Shown: positions 44,286 through 56,411 of the stretch, piece after piece
Numbering within the stretch: the stretch's first letter is position 1
How the letters are laid out: every line of letters starts with the position of its first letter
DNA from: Pristionchus mayeri
Lineage: Eukaryota; Nematoda; Chromadorea; Rhabditida; Neodiplogasteridae
Reading direction: 5' to 3'
DNA: 64,000 nucleotides
Assembly (NCBI GenBank): GCA_036245805.1
Contig: BTRK01000003.1
Coordinates: 40,193,215-40,257,214, forward strand
Position numbers and translations under genes: made by a program
The notes under the pieces: generated by a model
What the model was told of the DNA's origin: nothing
What the model saw: the letters and a program-made list of their open reading frames with translations, nothing else
Database searches by the model: none

Positions 44286-46784
44286 TCTCAATTCTCAATA
44301 GTCTATAGAATGTAATAGATACGCGGAGAAGTATTGTTACAGATCTCGAAATCCTCTTTGGAGATCCTTATGGTTATGCAGTTGTAATTGAAGAAACTAA
44401 ACCAAGAAACGGGCGTTGATATTTGAATTTTTATTTTATTTTTTTGTAAATGTGCGATTTTCGACGAAAAAAATGTGGCATATGCAATCTGAACGCTCAT
44501 GGACTGTTTGCGTGACCTAAAAGCGACTTGTCCTGAATTTTCAGGTTTCTCCTGTCTACTCCTCATCCTACTGCAAAAAAAGCTCACGGATTAATCGCGA
44601 TGAAACAAGTGATCAACGAGTGTGCGGGCCTGCTGTAGAAGGAGGAGTAGATGGGAGGAAATTGAAATTGACTCTGTGACTAGTGACATCGCCGACACAA
44701 CGACATTAAATAATATATCAAAGATGATTTTCCACGATAGTAACGCATAACTCTTGCTCATTGTTTCTAAATCTAGTAATCGAAACCTTTCTGTATCCTT
44801 AGCATATCACTATTCGGAATGGATAAGAATACAAAAAAACGACGGAAATACGTGAGTAAAAGTTTAACGGAGTCGTCAAATGAGTACATTGTTTCACCTT
44901 ACTATTCTAAGAAGAAAAAAAACCTTATTCATGTAAATAACATGTGAGTGTGAACAGTTTGTTATTTCATTATTTTTTTGGAAAATTTATGGTGTCGCAG
45001 TCGGGTTTCACAATAGGCTCATCATGAGTTACACTGATTGTGCAGTCAGTTGTGGGCATTCTGGAAAGAAATATCATTTCTAATCGGCACTACTCACTGC
45101 TATTCAATTGCGGCAGTCCTGTGAATCTTCTCAAATGGGCTCGTTTGTGCGATACTTCTGCGCGGTGATCACTCACCAACAATCACTGACTGCATGCAAC
45201 CAACCAGCGGCATTCATTCTCCGATGAATCTAATAGATGATTCTAATAGATGATTCTAATAGCCTTTCTTTATGAAAAAACCACGGTAGGGGATGAAGTG
45301 CCAGGCTGTTCTTCGTCTCACTCCACCCTTATACCGACTGTGAGACCTCTGGAGTAATTAGACTTGGTATTCTTATTCATAATATAAATTCAATTTTATT
45401 GTACCAACAGCCCTTCCCGTTTCTTGATCAACATACGTTAATACGTTTCTCATACGTTTCTTGAAAATCCGGTAGTTGCGCAGATTTGCCAGTTGTGAAT
45501 AAAAGTCATTGCGAAAAAATATATGTTGGCCTAAATAGGGTAGACTTCGATAATACTTGTGTAAATGGTTTTGGTGTATTGTGAAAATTCACGGCGTAAG
45601 AGAGGAATTGACAGGGATATCATTGAGATTCTATCAATTACTCTTGAAACTGAACTTCACCTGGTCTGGCGACGTTCTCAATATTCAACACGCCCGCCAC
45701 CTTTCTGCTGCAGTTATTTTGTAATAGATCAGCCTGTAGAGGAAAGATGCAACTGCTGCATCCGATGCGGCAGCCAGACTATAGGATAATACCGGGTGGG
45801 AATAGTACTACGCACTCTCTCCCAAGTAAGTAAGAAGTTAGTTGAATCAAACGGAGTATTTGAGAGTATTTGAGTGACGCAATTGGAAGGCTTACGCTTT
45901 GCTGACAATCATCGCGAAAATATATTTTGTTGGATGATATTAATACGATACGCTGATTGCCCAAAAAATTGAGCGACGAAGGTACACAAAGCCAAGTACA
46001 GGATGCGGATGACGAGCATTACTCGTAGTGTCGTTGCATAGATAAATACACGGCAATCACAGCAATAGCTAGTACTGAAATGATAACATACTGTTTTCCA
46101 TTGCAGACCGCTGCATTGTTGACTTGATCAAAGCAATAGCCAATCTCGTTGCTGCACTCGGTCGTCTCGACGTATATCGGTGAGTGTGCCAGGCTCCAAA
46201 CTAAATGCAATTGTGATTTTTGTAAATCTTCTTCCTCACTCTATCTATTGCTCTATCTCTGAATCATCATTTAATGAGAACAATGTGAAACCAGAATGTT
46301 AGGGTTGGGGAAGCTCGGATGTATCTGTTGTTCCGTGATGATAGTGGATTGAAAACATCGCTGGGATATAAGATGCACACTTTAGTTTTGTCTCTTCTAA
46401 ATTTATTGCGATCAGAGATGAATCATCGCCAGATATTCACTATCTTCGATCAAGATAATTACTACAGGTAGTGGAGAGCGGTTAAGGTACGGACATCAAT
46501 CGTATGTATGCTCCTTGAATGCGATGTATTCTCGCTGAATTTGTGAAGTTGTTGATTTTGCATTGCATTCCAAATAAAAAAAATATGCAGTAGGTGTAAC
46601 TCTTCATTATCAGAATTACATTTGATTGTGCACGTGCTGAGTTATAATTTGCAATCCACGTGGATCGGCGCTCCCAGTGGGTAATGTATTCACTGCGACA
46701 TGATCCTAGACGATTCTCGAGGGTTCGGTGTGGGAAAAATCAATATAAATATTAACTCTAGTGATTTATAGTTGATATCTGTGC
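44286..46784. other. Decayed family modules, no intact gene
   Basis: 45565-45789 is an open frame with EILSITLETELHLVWRRSQY and EERCNCCIRCGSQT, the same order of motifs as at 24420 and 27225. 46114-46175 reads DLIKAIANLVAALGRLDVY before a donor-like cgGTGAGT. 46650-46700 holds gtggatcggcgctccca...gtattcactgcgac. The rest shows nothing recognisable. Confidence 0.45.
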
Positions 46785-47249
46785 TTGCAGGAAATCGGAG
46801 TCATTTTTCTGCTGACGATGCCTTGCGATGGGCTCAGATCCGCACCCGGAACGTGCTCGATTTCTCTCTGTAGAAGATGGATAATAACAAACGAATACGT
46901 TTACCAATTACTCTCCACTGCAAAGTGTCCGTCGTTAACTTGGAACTTTTATAATAATTCATTTTTTATAAATCTACTCGTTCAGTTCAGATTCCACTTT
47001 CGCTCTCGAGATCATCGCTCACCAGAGGAAGGATTCTGCAACTGGGACCAATGTAGCAGAAAAGTGAGCACCTGCTTAGTGATAACAATGCTAAGGTCTC
47101 TAAAGAATTTTAGCAGCACCAAACATGGATCAACGTCTTCATATACATTTCCCCTGGGGCGTACTTTGTCCCATGGCAGAGAGTGCTCTATCATCCAGGA
47201 GTTCATCAAGGCGTCCGTCGCTTCCAACAGTGAGCGATTTGCTGAGTGA
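46785..47249 (+). pseudogene. Longest non-transposon ORF; member of the dispersed family
   Basis: 155 codons open (first ATG at 46818). It includes SPEEGFCNWDQCSRKVST in the middle and ends HGRECSIIQEFIKASVASNS-ERFAE. Both motifs recur, in the same order, in decayed copies near 27385/27690, and the tail alone near 25850, 27080, 36760 and 63680 (minus). This copy keeps both in one uninterrupted frame, so it is the best template for the family. However, a donor-like aaaaGTGAGC after CSRK suggests that the middle may be intronic in a functional relative. No domain is recognised. Confidence 0.4.
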
Positions 47250-48295
47250 TGCGGAATGAGGTTATTGATTTATCGGAATCATTCATATTGTGTTTTGGAT
47301 TATTCGAACGATGCTACCGCACCGGATAGAGTAGTTAGTTTTGTGGTGTTATGATCCAAACGTGAAACGCACAAGCAACCAGCCGGTTAATTTCGTATCT
47401 CTGGCAGTATCTGATCAGGGAGAGAGTGCAACTTGATAATATTACATTCTCTAGATCACTGAAATCTATGGCGATCTCCGCGAGGCGATGGACACGTTAT
47501 GATCTGCGATATAAGAAGGGAGAAAAAACTCACCTTTTTATCATCTTATGCACGGTGACGCTTGTTAGGTTGTTACTTCTCAAACCGGGTGGATCTGTGC
47601 TCCGAGTAAGCGCTTTATTCACATTGATCAGATCTGATTGATCACAGCTTGGGATTGCTTTCAATAATTTTTTCATAATATTTTGTTGCTATTATTTATC
47701 GTTTCGAATTATTTTGACTAAATTTTCGATATTCACGAATTGGTCGACTTTGAGAGTACATTGGACTGTTCACTATATGAAACCATGCGAGAGCCAAAAA
47801 GATATGATATTGAAGATAATGTTAGATTCCACTAGGCGCGTTCGTGCTTTATCGTGTCTACTACCTCAAATTCTTTCGTGTTATTTAATATTGCATTGCA
47901 TTTTCGTGAAACAATAAATTGTCTCCTTTAAAAAGTGAGGTTCACTGCCTGATTAGGCACGTAATAGAGTCATCACTGCTCTTCTTAAAATTACGTCTGA
48001 GTACTACGCACTTCAGCTCCTCTATTCTGAACAGTAAAATACAATGACGTAATGAACTGCTGTAATGACGTTCAATTCGTTAATAAAAGTCGCAAGCGTC
48101 ATCACTAAGGTAGAATATGGCGCAATAACAGTAGCGTGTTCTATCATCCTTCCACGATCTATCGCTCTGCTGGTTTACAAGCCAATCTGAGAAATGCAGA
48201 TTATCACGCGTGTCGCGTAAGAATCGAAGAAAATAAGAAGATCTTGATCATAATTTATGATCCCTATGTTTATATACATTACACCTATATATTCG
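47250..48295. other. No intact gene
   Basis: Contains 47440-47530, related in part to 41845-42036 on the minus strand. Short direct strings tgacgtaatga/taatgacgttc lie around 48040-48070. Otherwise AT-rich and unremarkable. Confidence 0.4.
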
Positions 48296-49096
48296 TCTTA
48301 CCGAGTTCGGAAAGACGAATCGAATGAGGTGTTTATCGAATGTGCAATGTTGTGTGTTCTCGAGATATCGTCTTTAGAAGCTTTTCCCGACCTCTCATTT
48401 CGAGACGAACCCCATTGTTCTCCCTACCATTTCTCGCCCTCTCTCATTTCCTCCCTCTCATTTCGTGTCGCGCGCACGGTGAAAGATGCCTCAACTATAA
48501 TTTTCTTTATTTAAAATTCTTTTGCATTTATGACTTGCACAAATAAGGAATAATATTAATCAAATAATATTTATTTAGTGCATTCAAAGAAAAATTTCCC
48601 TATGTTCTTCTACGATAACTTGTCTTGCCAAGTCTTCTTCATGTACCACGAATATCTCTTCCTCTTCCTCCTCCTCCCCTTCTTCATCCTCAGACTGCCA
48701 TTCCTCTGATTCCTCCGACTCTTTCACTACATTCCTCTTCCTTGTTACTCCTTTCGCTGAGCGTACACTCGCCTTCGAGGCTGCACTTCTCGCGTTTTCC
48801 TTCGATGAAATCTTAGCCTATGCCGTAACCTTGGCAATCTTCGCCTTACTCGCCGATCATGCTTAGAATAACGAAAAAAAAAGGAAAAATATATTTCTGA
48901 ACTACAGAAGTGACAGTGAACGTCAATCTCCGACGCGAGAGGGAGGAAATGAAAGAGGGTGCGAAATGATATAGAGAACAATGAGGTTCGTCTCAAAATG
49001 AGATATCGGGAAAAGCTTCTGAAGACAATATCTCGATAACACACAACATTGCAGATTTGATAAGCACCTCATTCGATTCGTCTTTCCGAACTCTAG
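48296..49096. repeat. 800-bp foldback enclosing a gene fragment
   Basis: Arms 48296-48470 and 48920-49096 are inverted repeats (gagttcggaaagacgaatcg ... and complement cgattcgtctttccgaactc), about 175 bp, moderately diverged. The 450-bp middle is not repeated and contains an acidic, Lys/Ser-rich coding fragment on the minus strand. The structure resembles a transposon that captured host sequence. Confidence 0.8.
48584..48817 (-). pseudogene. Acidic chromatin-protein-like fragment
   Basis: The minus strand, 78 codons between two stops, reads a basic Ser/Lys-rich part (AKISSKENARSAASKASVRS), then an acidic run (ESEESEEWQSEDEEGEEEEE) and IFVVHEEDLARQVIVEE before TGA. The acidic run followed by E-x-FVV is reminiscent of the sequence leading into HP1-type chromodomains, but no chromodomain core follows. 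Another basic stretch continues upstream of an in-frame TAG. It is probably a captured and truncated host gene piece; identity uncertain. Confidence 0.4.
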
Positions 49097-50247
49097 GTCT
49101 AGAGCATAAAATCAACGTGGGCTTCCGATTTGTGGTGAAAATGATTAATTTTAATCGATTAACGAAAATGCTAATTAAAAAATTGGCAGCCCAATGAGCT
49201 AGGGACACTTTTGGATGCTAGGAACAAATATTTCTTTTCAGTTTGTCAGGATTTTGAATTAGGAAAGAGCTGTGAGCCTCCAAAATTCTAAATTGTTGGG
49301 CCACTCAAACTTTAACGCCCTAAATAAGGTCAGGAATAATAGATATGCAAAAAAGCTCGAAGCTATCTTGTGGGGGGCCCTATGGATTATCAAAAAAAAA
49401 ATTTTGCTCATTTTCGACTTTTAGGTTGTGATCGCGTTTATTGGATTCTTGGGCTAGACGCGTGATAGACACCCCCTAATTTTGTGCAGAAAATCCATTT
49501 TTAAAATAAAAACATTTGATTTATGACATGATAAAATTATCGATTTCTTGACCGCAAATACGGTTTTTCGACGAAATGTCATAGAAAACGACTTCCCTGC
49601 TTTTAGAAAATGTTGAATGAATTGTATAGCTCGCGATTACGAGAAAAATGAAAAAAAAGTTCGCTGTACGATAAAAATTGACCGAATTACAACCATTATC
49701 AATTTCCTACAACAACATCACTTATTCCAATTTCTAAAAAAATACAACAACAACGCTTATTCAAATATCTAAAGACATGTAGTCCCCCGCTATATTCGCG
49801 CTCTTACTTGCAGACATATTTATGATCGCTCTTCACCTCCGCTGAGAATCTGCTTGATCTTCGAATATTATCAATATGAAGTTTCGCAAACTTACTACAC
49901 TATGTCAACTGTTCCGAACATCAGGTAATGTGGTCTTCCATATAACATTAGCAATTACCCATCCTCATCAAACCATAAAAGACCGTTTACTACAATCCGA
50001 TACCTGTTGTCTCCGTGTTTCACCATACAAATGCATTCACGCGCATCAATGACACCATGCTAATGAGTCAGTAACATACCAGTCCAGAGCTGGCAGCGCT
50101 TGCCCACCCCCCGTCCACCCATGAACCCCGGGTCATGGTCTTTTGCCCACCCCCCGTCATACCATGAACCGGGGGTCATGGATTTTTTGCCCACCCCCCT
50201 GCCGACGCCGCCGGCGTGGACAGCTATGGTCAGTAATCAGATAACAC
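49097..50247. other. Non-coding; short GC-rich tandem repeat
   Basis: AT-rich except for 50090-50225. A G-rich patch (gtggggggcccta) lies near 49370. No ORF of interest. Confidence 0.45.
50101..50200. repeat. Tandem repeat, about 43-bp unit, 2.3 copies
   Basis: Units begin tgcccaccccccgtc at 50101, 50144 and (partial) 50188, each with ccatgaacc.cgggtcatgg. A short hairpin gccgacgccg/cggcgt follows. The string ccatgaaccccc also occurs next to the MITE at 1-176. Confidence 0.85.
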
Positions 50248-52128
50248 GCGTCTTCTGAGAGATTGCATGACCGTGCGGAACCAGGAGCCCCAACTTTCAG
50301 CAGTATCCACGAGATAATTATGCCAGAGTATATTGGGTATGAGAAAACTTTCTACGTTGGCCGTTTTTTTCAGAACCGGCTTTTAGGCATTTTCCGGTTC
50401 GCAGCCTGCTTTACCGTATTTCAGCTCCCAGATGAGCTAGAATGGTGGCCTTGGGCTCAAAATGTCGGGAAAATTATTTCCAACAACGTTTATGTTGACA
50501 AAAAAGTTCGCCAACGTCAACTTCATATTGACATTTTCGAAAAACTGCAAACAAAAACATAAAATAAATTCTACCGGCTCGGGGACCCCGCCCTTTCAAG
50601 TAAGCGGTGCTCATATTCGGAATCTCCATACCCGATTCTATCAGGAAAAAATATAGCTGAACTCCTTAGGTGTGACAAGTGGTCTTCCCAAGGCGAAAAT
50701 TGCGTCCAAGTCGCTCAATTTAAAAACCACTTTTCTGAAAAACATCGGATAAAAGCTCCAAAACATGACTATATTGGCGAAAACATCATAAATAAGTAAC
50801 ATAACTCTAAATAACTCGAATGGGATGCATTTTGGTTCTTTTTTATAAAAATCGAAAAAAAATTCGAAAAATTGTCTCAATTTTCAACAATTTCTACTTT
50901 CCTGATTTTCATGGATCTTTTGCAACCAAATCATATAAAAGTATGAGATGGTAATGCAGAGGCATGATTTCCTCCAAAAAATCCGATTTCGGTCACAGAG
51001 CCGGAAAATACAAACGTGCCGGTTTTGGTTTCCGGATTTGGACAAAACTATGTTCTCTATGGAAAATTAAGCCGTCTAGTTATTTATATTTATTAGTAAC
51101 TATAAATACACACATTTTACGCTGAAAGGATGATTTCTGACAATACATTTCAGCTTAGATTCAGTTGCAGCTGAAATTACACTTCGACAATACAATTACA
51201 ATTTGCACAATGCAGGATTGTCATATCTTGTCACAAATCATCCTTTCAGCGTAAAATGTGTTTATTTATAGTTACTAGTAAATATAAATAACTAGACGGC
51301 TTAATTTTCCATAGAGAACATAGTTTTGTCCAAATCCGGAAACCAAAACCGGCACGTTTGTATTTTCCGGCTCTGTGACCGAAATCGGATTTTTTTCGAA
51401 GAAATCATGCCTCTGCATTACCATCTCATACTTTTATATGACTTGGTTGCAAAAGATCCTTGAAAATCATGAAAGTAGAAATTCCTGAAAATCGAGACCA
51501 TTTTTTTCGAATTTTTTTCGATTTTTTAAAAAAGAACCAAAATGCATCCCATTCGAGTTATTTAGAGTTTTGTTACTTATTTATGATGTTTTAGTCATGT
51601 TTTGGAGCTTTTATCCTATGATTTTCAGAAAAGTGGTTTTTAAATTGACCCATTTGGACGCAATTTTCGCCTTGGGAAGACCACTTGTCACACCTAAGGA
51701 GTTCAGCCATATTTTTTTCCTGATAGAATCGTGTATGGAGATTCCGAATATGAGCACCGCTTACTTGAAGGGCGGGGTCCCCGAGCCGGTAGAATTTATT
51801 TTATGTTTTTGATTGCAGTTTTTCGAAAATTTCAATACGAAGTTGACGTTGGCGAACTTTTTTGTCAACATAAAAGTTGTTGGAAATAATTTTCCCGATA
51901 TTTTGAGCCCAATGCTACCATTCTAGCTCATCTGGGAGCTTAAATAAGGTAGAGCCGGGTGCGAACCGGAAAATGCCTAAAAGCCGGTTCTGAAAAAACG
52001 GCCAACGTAGAAAGTTTTTTCATACCCAATACTCTGGCATAATTATCTCGTGGATACTGCTGAAAGTTGGGGCTCCTGGTTCCGCGGGCTGTCCGTTTTC
52101 ATGCATTCTCTCAAAAGACGTGTGATAT
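50248..52128. mobile_element. 1.88-kb palindromic element S
   Basis: Arms of about 900 bp, from aacacgcgtcttctgagaga at the left to tctctcaaaagacgtgtgat at the right, meeting around 51120-51270. Alignment is nearly gap-free with a few percent divergence. The centre holds ggatgatttctgacaa/ttgtcacaaatcatcc. Short ORFs in the arms show no motif. A solo end lies at 39135-39195. It abuts the next palindrome with only about 185 bp between. Confidence 0.88.
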
Positions 52129-52312
52129 AACACAAAGGGTCAATATAAAAAATGGCGGTTTTTGTAAAATATGCAAATGGTAGGTCAAAATTTCTGGAAA
52201 AGTTTTATTTGACCCTAAGGACTCTACCACCAAAGTTTGAACCCCTAGCGATAAGTTTGAGACATTGTGCCACTTTGCCTCCAGGATCTGACGTTCTAAC
52301 GGAGACAGCGTT

Positions 52313-54571
52313 TTAAGAGACCGGATCGGTTAGAAAAGACTACCCCCCGGACACGATTCCTTAGGAATGAGATCCAGGCGCCCACACTGTATGTGTATGG
52401 ACCCCTTACCCTCAAGTATCACAAAGCACCATCAAATACCTGCTCCGGTCTCTGATGCGCCAATTATAGGGTCGGGAATTTGAAAAAAATCGAAAAATCA
52501 TTTTTCCTAAACGCGGTAAGATAGACTCAAAATCTCTTCAGAATTGTACTAGGTATCACCAATAACGAAAATTCATTGAAATCGATTCCAAGTTGACTGT
52601 AAAATAGATTTCGCCCTCAAAAATTTCCGTTTTTCTGATCTAATTTTTGAACATGGCAGATCGGTACATCCTAACTATGCTCATAATGTAGCCCATTGAA
52701 TTCTGCGATGGATGGTACCAAAGTGCATTCAAACGGTCGGTCCCGTCATTGTCTCCCAAAGTGAAATTTCCTTCAGATTTCTACCGAAATTGAGTTATTG
52801 CCACAAAGACAGATAAATGAATATTGTGGGAAATGAAGCTACAAGCACACAAACGGACAATTATGAACAAAAATCGATTGTTTGCTTTATTTTGAAAACC
52901 TCGATTTTCACACCCTCGATTGGTGCTCATTTTGCGCCTGCAAAACTCAGAAATCTGAGTTTCTCTGAGACATCTACTACATACAAGTTAAAATAGACTT
53001 GTCATGGATCAATAATATCCCAACCAAACATCTCTAGAAAACTGTTTGCCTAAAATATTTTCCTCAGAAAAATGAGAAATCGATGGTGGTGACGAAAATT
53101 GTTGATCAGATTTTCAAATGTTTGGACTATATTTGATCAAGTTACATCCAACTAATTTCAATTATGCCAAAAATTAATAAAAAAAGCTTAGTACAATTTA
53201 TTTTGAAAAAAGTGAACTCACATTGTCGATTTTATCGTTATTGTATGGTGAAAAATTTCAAATATTACATCGCATATCCAACCTCAGTTGGTTAAATCGA
53301 AAGTATAGTTCAGTTTGAGTTATTTTTTTTCCAAAAGACTTCAGAGTATCACTAAATTTTTCAAATTAACTGATTTCGAAGAACAATATATGTTAGCTTT
53401 TTGCATTTAAATAGTGTAACTGGTTCATACTCGCAAATTCATAATGAAACTACCGTGATTTGATTTAAAATGTCTAAGATTCTCATGCTTCCATCTCTCA
53501 CCAATCTCAATTTCTCCAATTTTCGAAAGAACCTGTCAGCAAAATGTAGTGATACTCTGAAGAGTATTTCGGAAAAAAAAACTCAAGCGGAGCTATACTT
53601 TTGATTTATCCAACTAATGTTGGATATGCGATGTAATATTTGAATTTTTTCACCATTCAATAACGATACAATCAACAATGTGAGTTCACATTTTTCAAAA
53701 TAGATTGTACACAGCTTTTTTATGAATTTTTTGGCATAATTGGAATTAGTTGTATGTAACTTGATCAAATATAGTCCAAACATTTGAAAATCTGATCAAC
53801 AATTTTCGACACCACCATCGATTTCTTATTTTTCTGAGGAAAATATTTTAGGCAAAAAATTTTCTAGAGATGTTTGGTTTGGATATTATTGATCCAGGAC
53901 AAGTCTATTTTAACTTGTATGTAGTAGATGTCTCAGAGAAACTGAGATTTCTGTGTTTTGCAGGCGCAAAATGAGCACCAATCAAGGGTGTCAAAATCGA
54001 GGTTTTCAAAATAAAGCAAACAATCGATTTTTTCCCACAATATTCATTTATGCATTTTGCAATAACTCAATTTCGGTAGAAATCTGAAGGAAATTTCACT
54101 TTGGGAGACAATGACGGGACCGCCCGTTTGAATTCACATTGGTACCGTCCAACGCAGAATTCAATGGGCTACATTATGAGCATATTCAATGGGCTACATT
54201 ATGAGCGGATGTGCCGATCTGCCATATTCAAAAATTAGATAAAACTTAAATTTTTGAGTGCGAAATCTATTTTACGGTGAACTTGGAATCGATTTTAATG
54301 ATTCAATTTTCGTTATTGGTGATACCTAGTGCAATTCTGAAGAGATTTTTAGTTTATCTTACCGCGTTTAGGAAATATGATTTTTTGATTTTTCAAATTT
54401 CCTACCCTATAATTGGCGCATCAGAGACCGGAGCAGGTATTTGATGGTGTTGTGTGATACTTGAGGGTAAGGGGTACATACACATACAATGTGGGCGTCT
54501 GGATCTCATTCCTAAGGAATCGTGTCCGGGGGTTGCGATTATGATCGATTTTTACCGATCCGGTCTCTTAA
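52313..54571. mobile_element. 2.26-kb palindromic TTAA element T
   Basis: TTAA at 52313-52316 and 54568-54571. The ends GAGACCGGATCGGT and ACCGATCCGGTCTC are followed by long inverted arms (to about 53357 and from about 53552). Similarity stops exactly at TTAA on both sides, which fixes the boundaries. There is no transposase; the small ORF at 53583-53783 is incidental. The centre is about 195 bp unique. Confidence 0.9.
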
Positions 54572-55157
54572 CACCGCGGATACATGTACTTCGCTAATGA
54601 GTCAAATTTTGGTAAATATATAAAAAAAACAAAAAAAAGAACATACGAATACAGGTAACAGAAGATGGTGAAAAGACAATCAGTAGTTATAGTCTTGCTT
54701 CACTTGATGCCTAAATAGATGATTGTGTGCGGCTCACAATTCCGCTGACTTTTCCATTCGTATAAAAAGTTATTCATAACCACACTAGCTTGCGTTTCAT
54801 GTCACTATACCTAGATGTACAAGCTTCCCATTCAAAATATATTATAAGTAACAATCAATAAAACGCTATTTATATAAACTTGAATGGCGAGATATGATGG
54901 AAAATTGCAATTGTTAAATTGTAGCTGCACTCATAAAACCCGAAAATATGTTTTAACTATCACTCGCGCAGATCACGGTGCTGGCAGTGGAGACAAGGGT
55001 ATCTCGGGAGGCATCAATGGATTATCAGTTGACAACGTCGTACAAGAGCTGGAAACCACTGGAAGATCCCAGCGACTATTGCATCTTCCATGTTTCATCA
55101 CCCAGCCTCCATTATCCGTCAATTCTGAGCAATTTGTGAGACATTATTTTATAAAAA
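54572..55157. other. Intergenic, with a possible terminal exon
   Basis: AT-rich up to about 54880, then a GC-richer coding-like stretch (separate entry) ending 20 bp before the mariner insertion. Confidence 0.45.
54972..55139 (+). CDS. Putative terminal exon fragment, unknown gene
   Basis: After an acceptor-like cgcgcag, a 56-codon frame reads ITVLAVETRVSREASMDYQL ... KSWKPLEDPSDYCIFHV ... and ends TGA 55137-55139. Composition and residue mix look protein-like. A second frame over the same bases is also open (from 54884, SGGINGLSVDNVVQELETTG), so the choice is uncertain. A short echo of its upstream bases (act.g.gc.ga.catgg) occurs near 57325. No family recognised. Confidence 0.3.
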   Translation: MTVLAVETRVSREASMDYQLTTSYKSWKPLEDPSDYCIFHVSSPSLHYPSILSNL

Positions 55158-55159
55158 TA

Positions 55160-56409
55160 TTAGGTTGAACAGAAAGTCTTTATAAACTTTTTATTTCAAT
55201 TCTTCTGACAATAAAGCGCAAGAGCGAAATCAAACGTATGCACCATTGTTATCTACGACAAATCTCCAACGTTCAGGCAACTTATGGATTCCCTCCTTAT
55301 AGAACCCATCTCGGCGCGAATCAAAATATTGCTTGAGTGCGGCCTCGATCGCCCCACGGGAAGTGAAGGATCTCTGATCGAGATGACGGGTCAGATCCGA
55401 GAACAACCAATCATCCGAAGGGGCCAAGCCAGGAGAATACGGTGTATGAGGGAGAACCATCCAGCCATATTTGGACAGCTCCTGCTTGACCTGCCGTACA
55501 ACATGGGGTCGGGCGTTATCGTGTTGATAGTACACTTTCTTGCCGTTCAGGGCAGATTGTGCGGATTTCTTCTTGAGATTCCGTAGTTGTTTAGTGTAGA
55601 CATATCCAGTAATTATCCGCTTCTCGGGTAGGAGCTCCCAGTAAATCGGGCCATCCACTCCCCACCAGGCATAGAGCAAGATTTTCATAGGGTGAAGGTC
55701 AGGCTTTGCGACGTCCTGTGGGGTCTCATTGGCATCCACCCACTGTGCCTTCCTATGGTGATTCTCATAGCAGACCCACTTATCGACCCCTGTTATGAGA
55801 CGGTCCACCCATCGATCTCCAGCGTGAAGAGTGAGTAGAGAAAGGGAATCGTCGACACGGTGGTCAAACTGGTCTTGGGTCAATTTGTGGGGTATGAAAC
55901 GGCCTAGCTTCTTCTTCTTGCCAATGGAGACCAATCATTTTACGATGGTGCTTTGCGATACCCCAAGTGTGGCTGCCATGTCGCGGGTATTTGGAAAGGA
56001 TCCAATTCCACTACGATCCGTAGCGCATCCAAATCCAGCTCGGGTGGCCTCCCAGACCGGTCATGATCATCCATGGAAAAGTCCCCCTTCTCGAAGAGTT
56101 GGTACCAATTGCGCATGGTCTGGTAGTGAGTGGCATATGAATCGTACACTTCAGCCAACTGACGTTCCTATTCCTTCATTGTAGTGTGAGAGAGGAATAC
56201 GAATAACAGAACGTTGCGGATGTGCAAGGCCGTGTGAACAAACATCGTGATCTTACTAGTAGCAGAATGAAAGGCGTGGAATGGGGAGTTGTTAACCACA
56301 TAGTCCCTTTGTCATTTGTTATTCACTAGAGGCGAGGGAACACCAAAGGTCTCGTGCACTGAGCAGTGATCGAGCAAAACAGTTTATAAAGACTTTCTGT
56401 TTAACCTAA
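55160..56409 (-). mobile_element. Mariner-type DNA transposon (copy 2)
   Basis: 1,250 bp. TIRs TTAGGTTGAACAGAAAGTCT and complement AGACTTTCTGTTtAACCTAA, flanked by TA (55158-55159, 56410-56411). A different subfamily from copy 1 (TIR and transposase distinct) but related to the relic at 13107-13801. Confidence 0.95.
55230..56158 (-). pseudogene. Mariner transposase, frameshift and stop
   Basis: The minus strand N-terminal part reads NWYQLFEKGDFSMDDHDRSG (helix-turn-helix half). After a frameshift near 55990 the frame gives DMAATLGVSQSTIVK, then a TGA, then IPHKLTQDQ and the catalytic half: GVDKWVCYENH (first D), HDNARPH (second D), YSPGLAPSDDW (third D, 34 residues after the second), and the C-terminus LPERWRFVVDNNGAYV ending with TGA at 55230-55232. 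Two lesions, so inactive. Confidence 0.92.
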
Positions 56410-56411
56410 TA

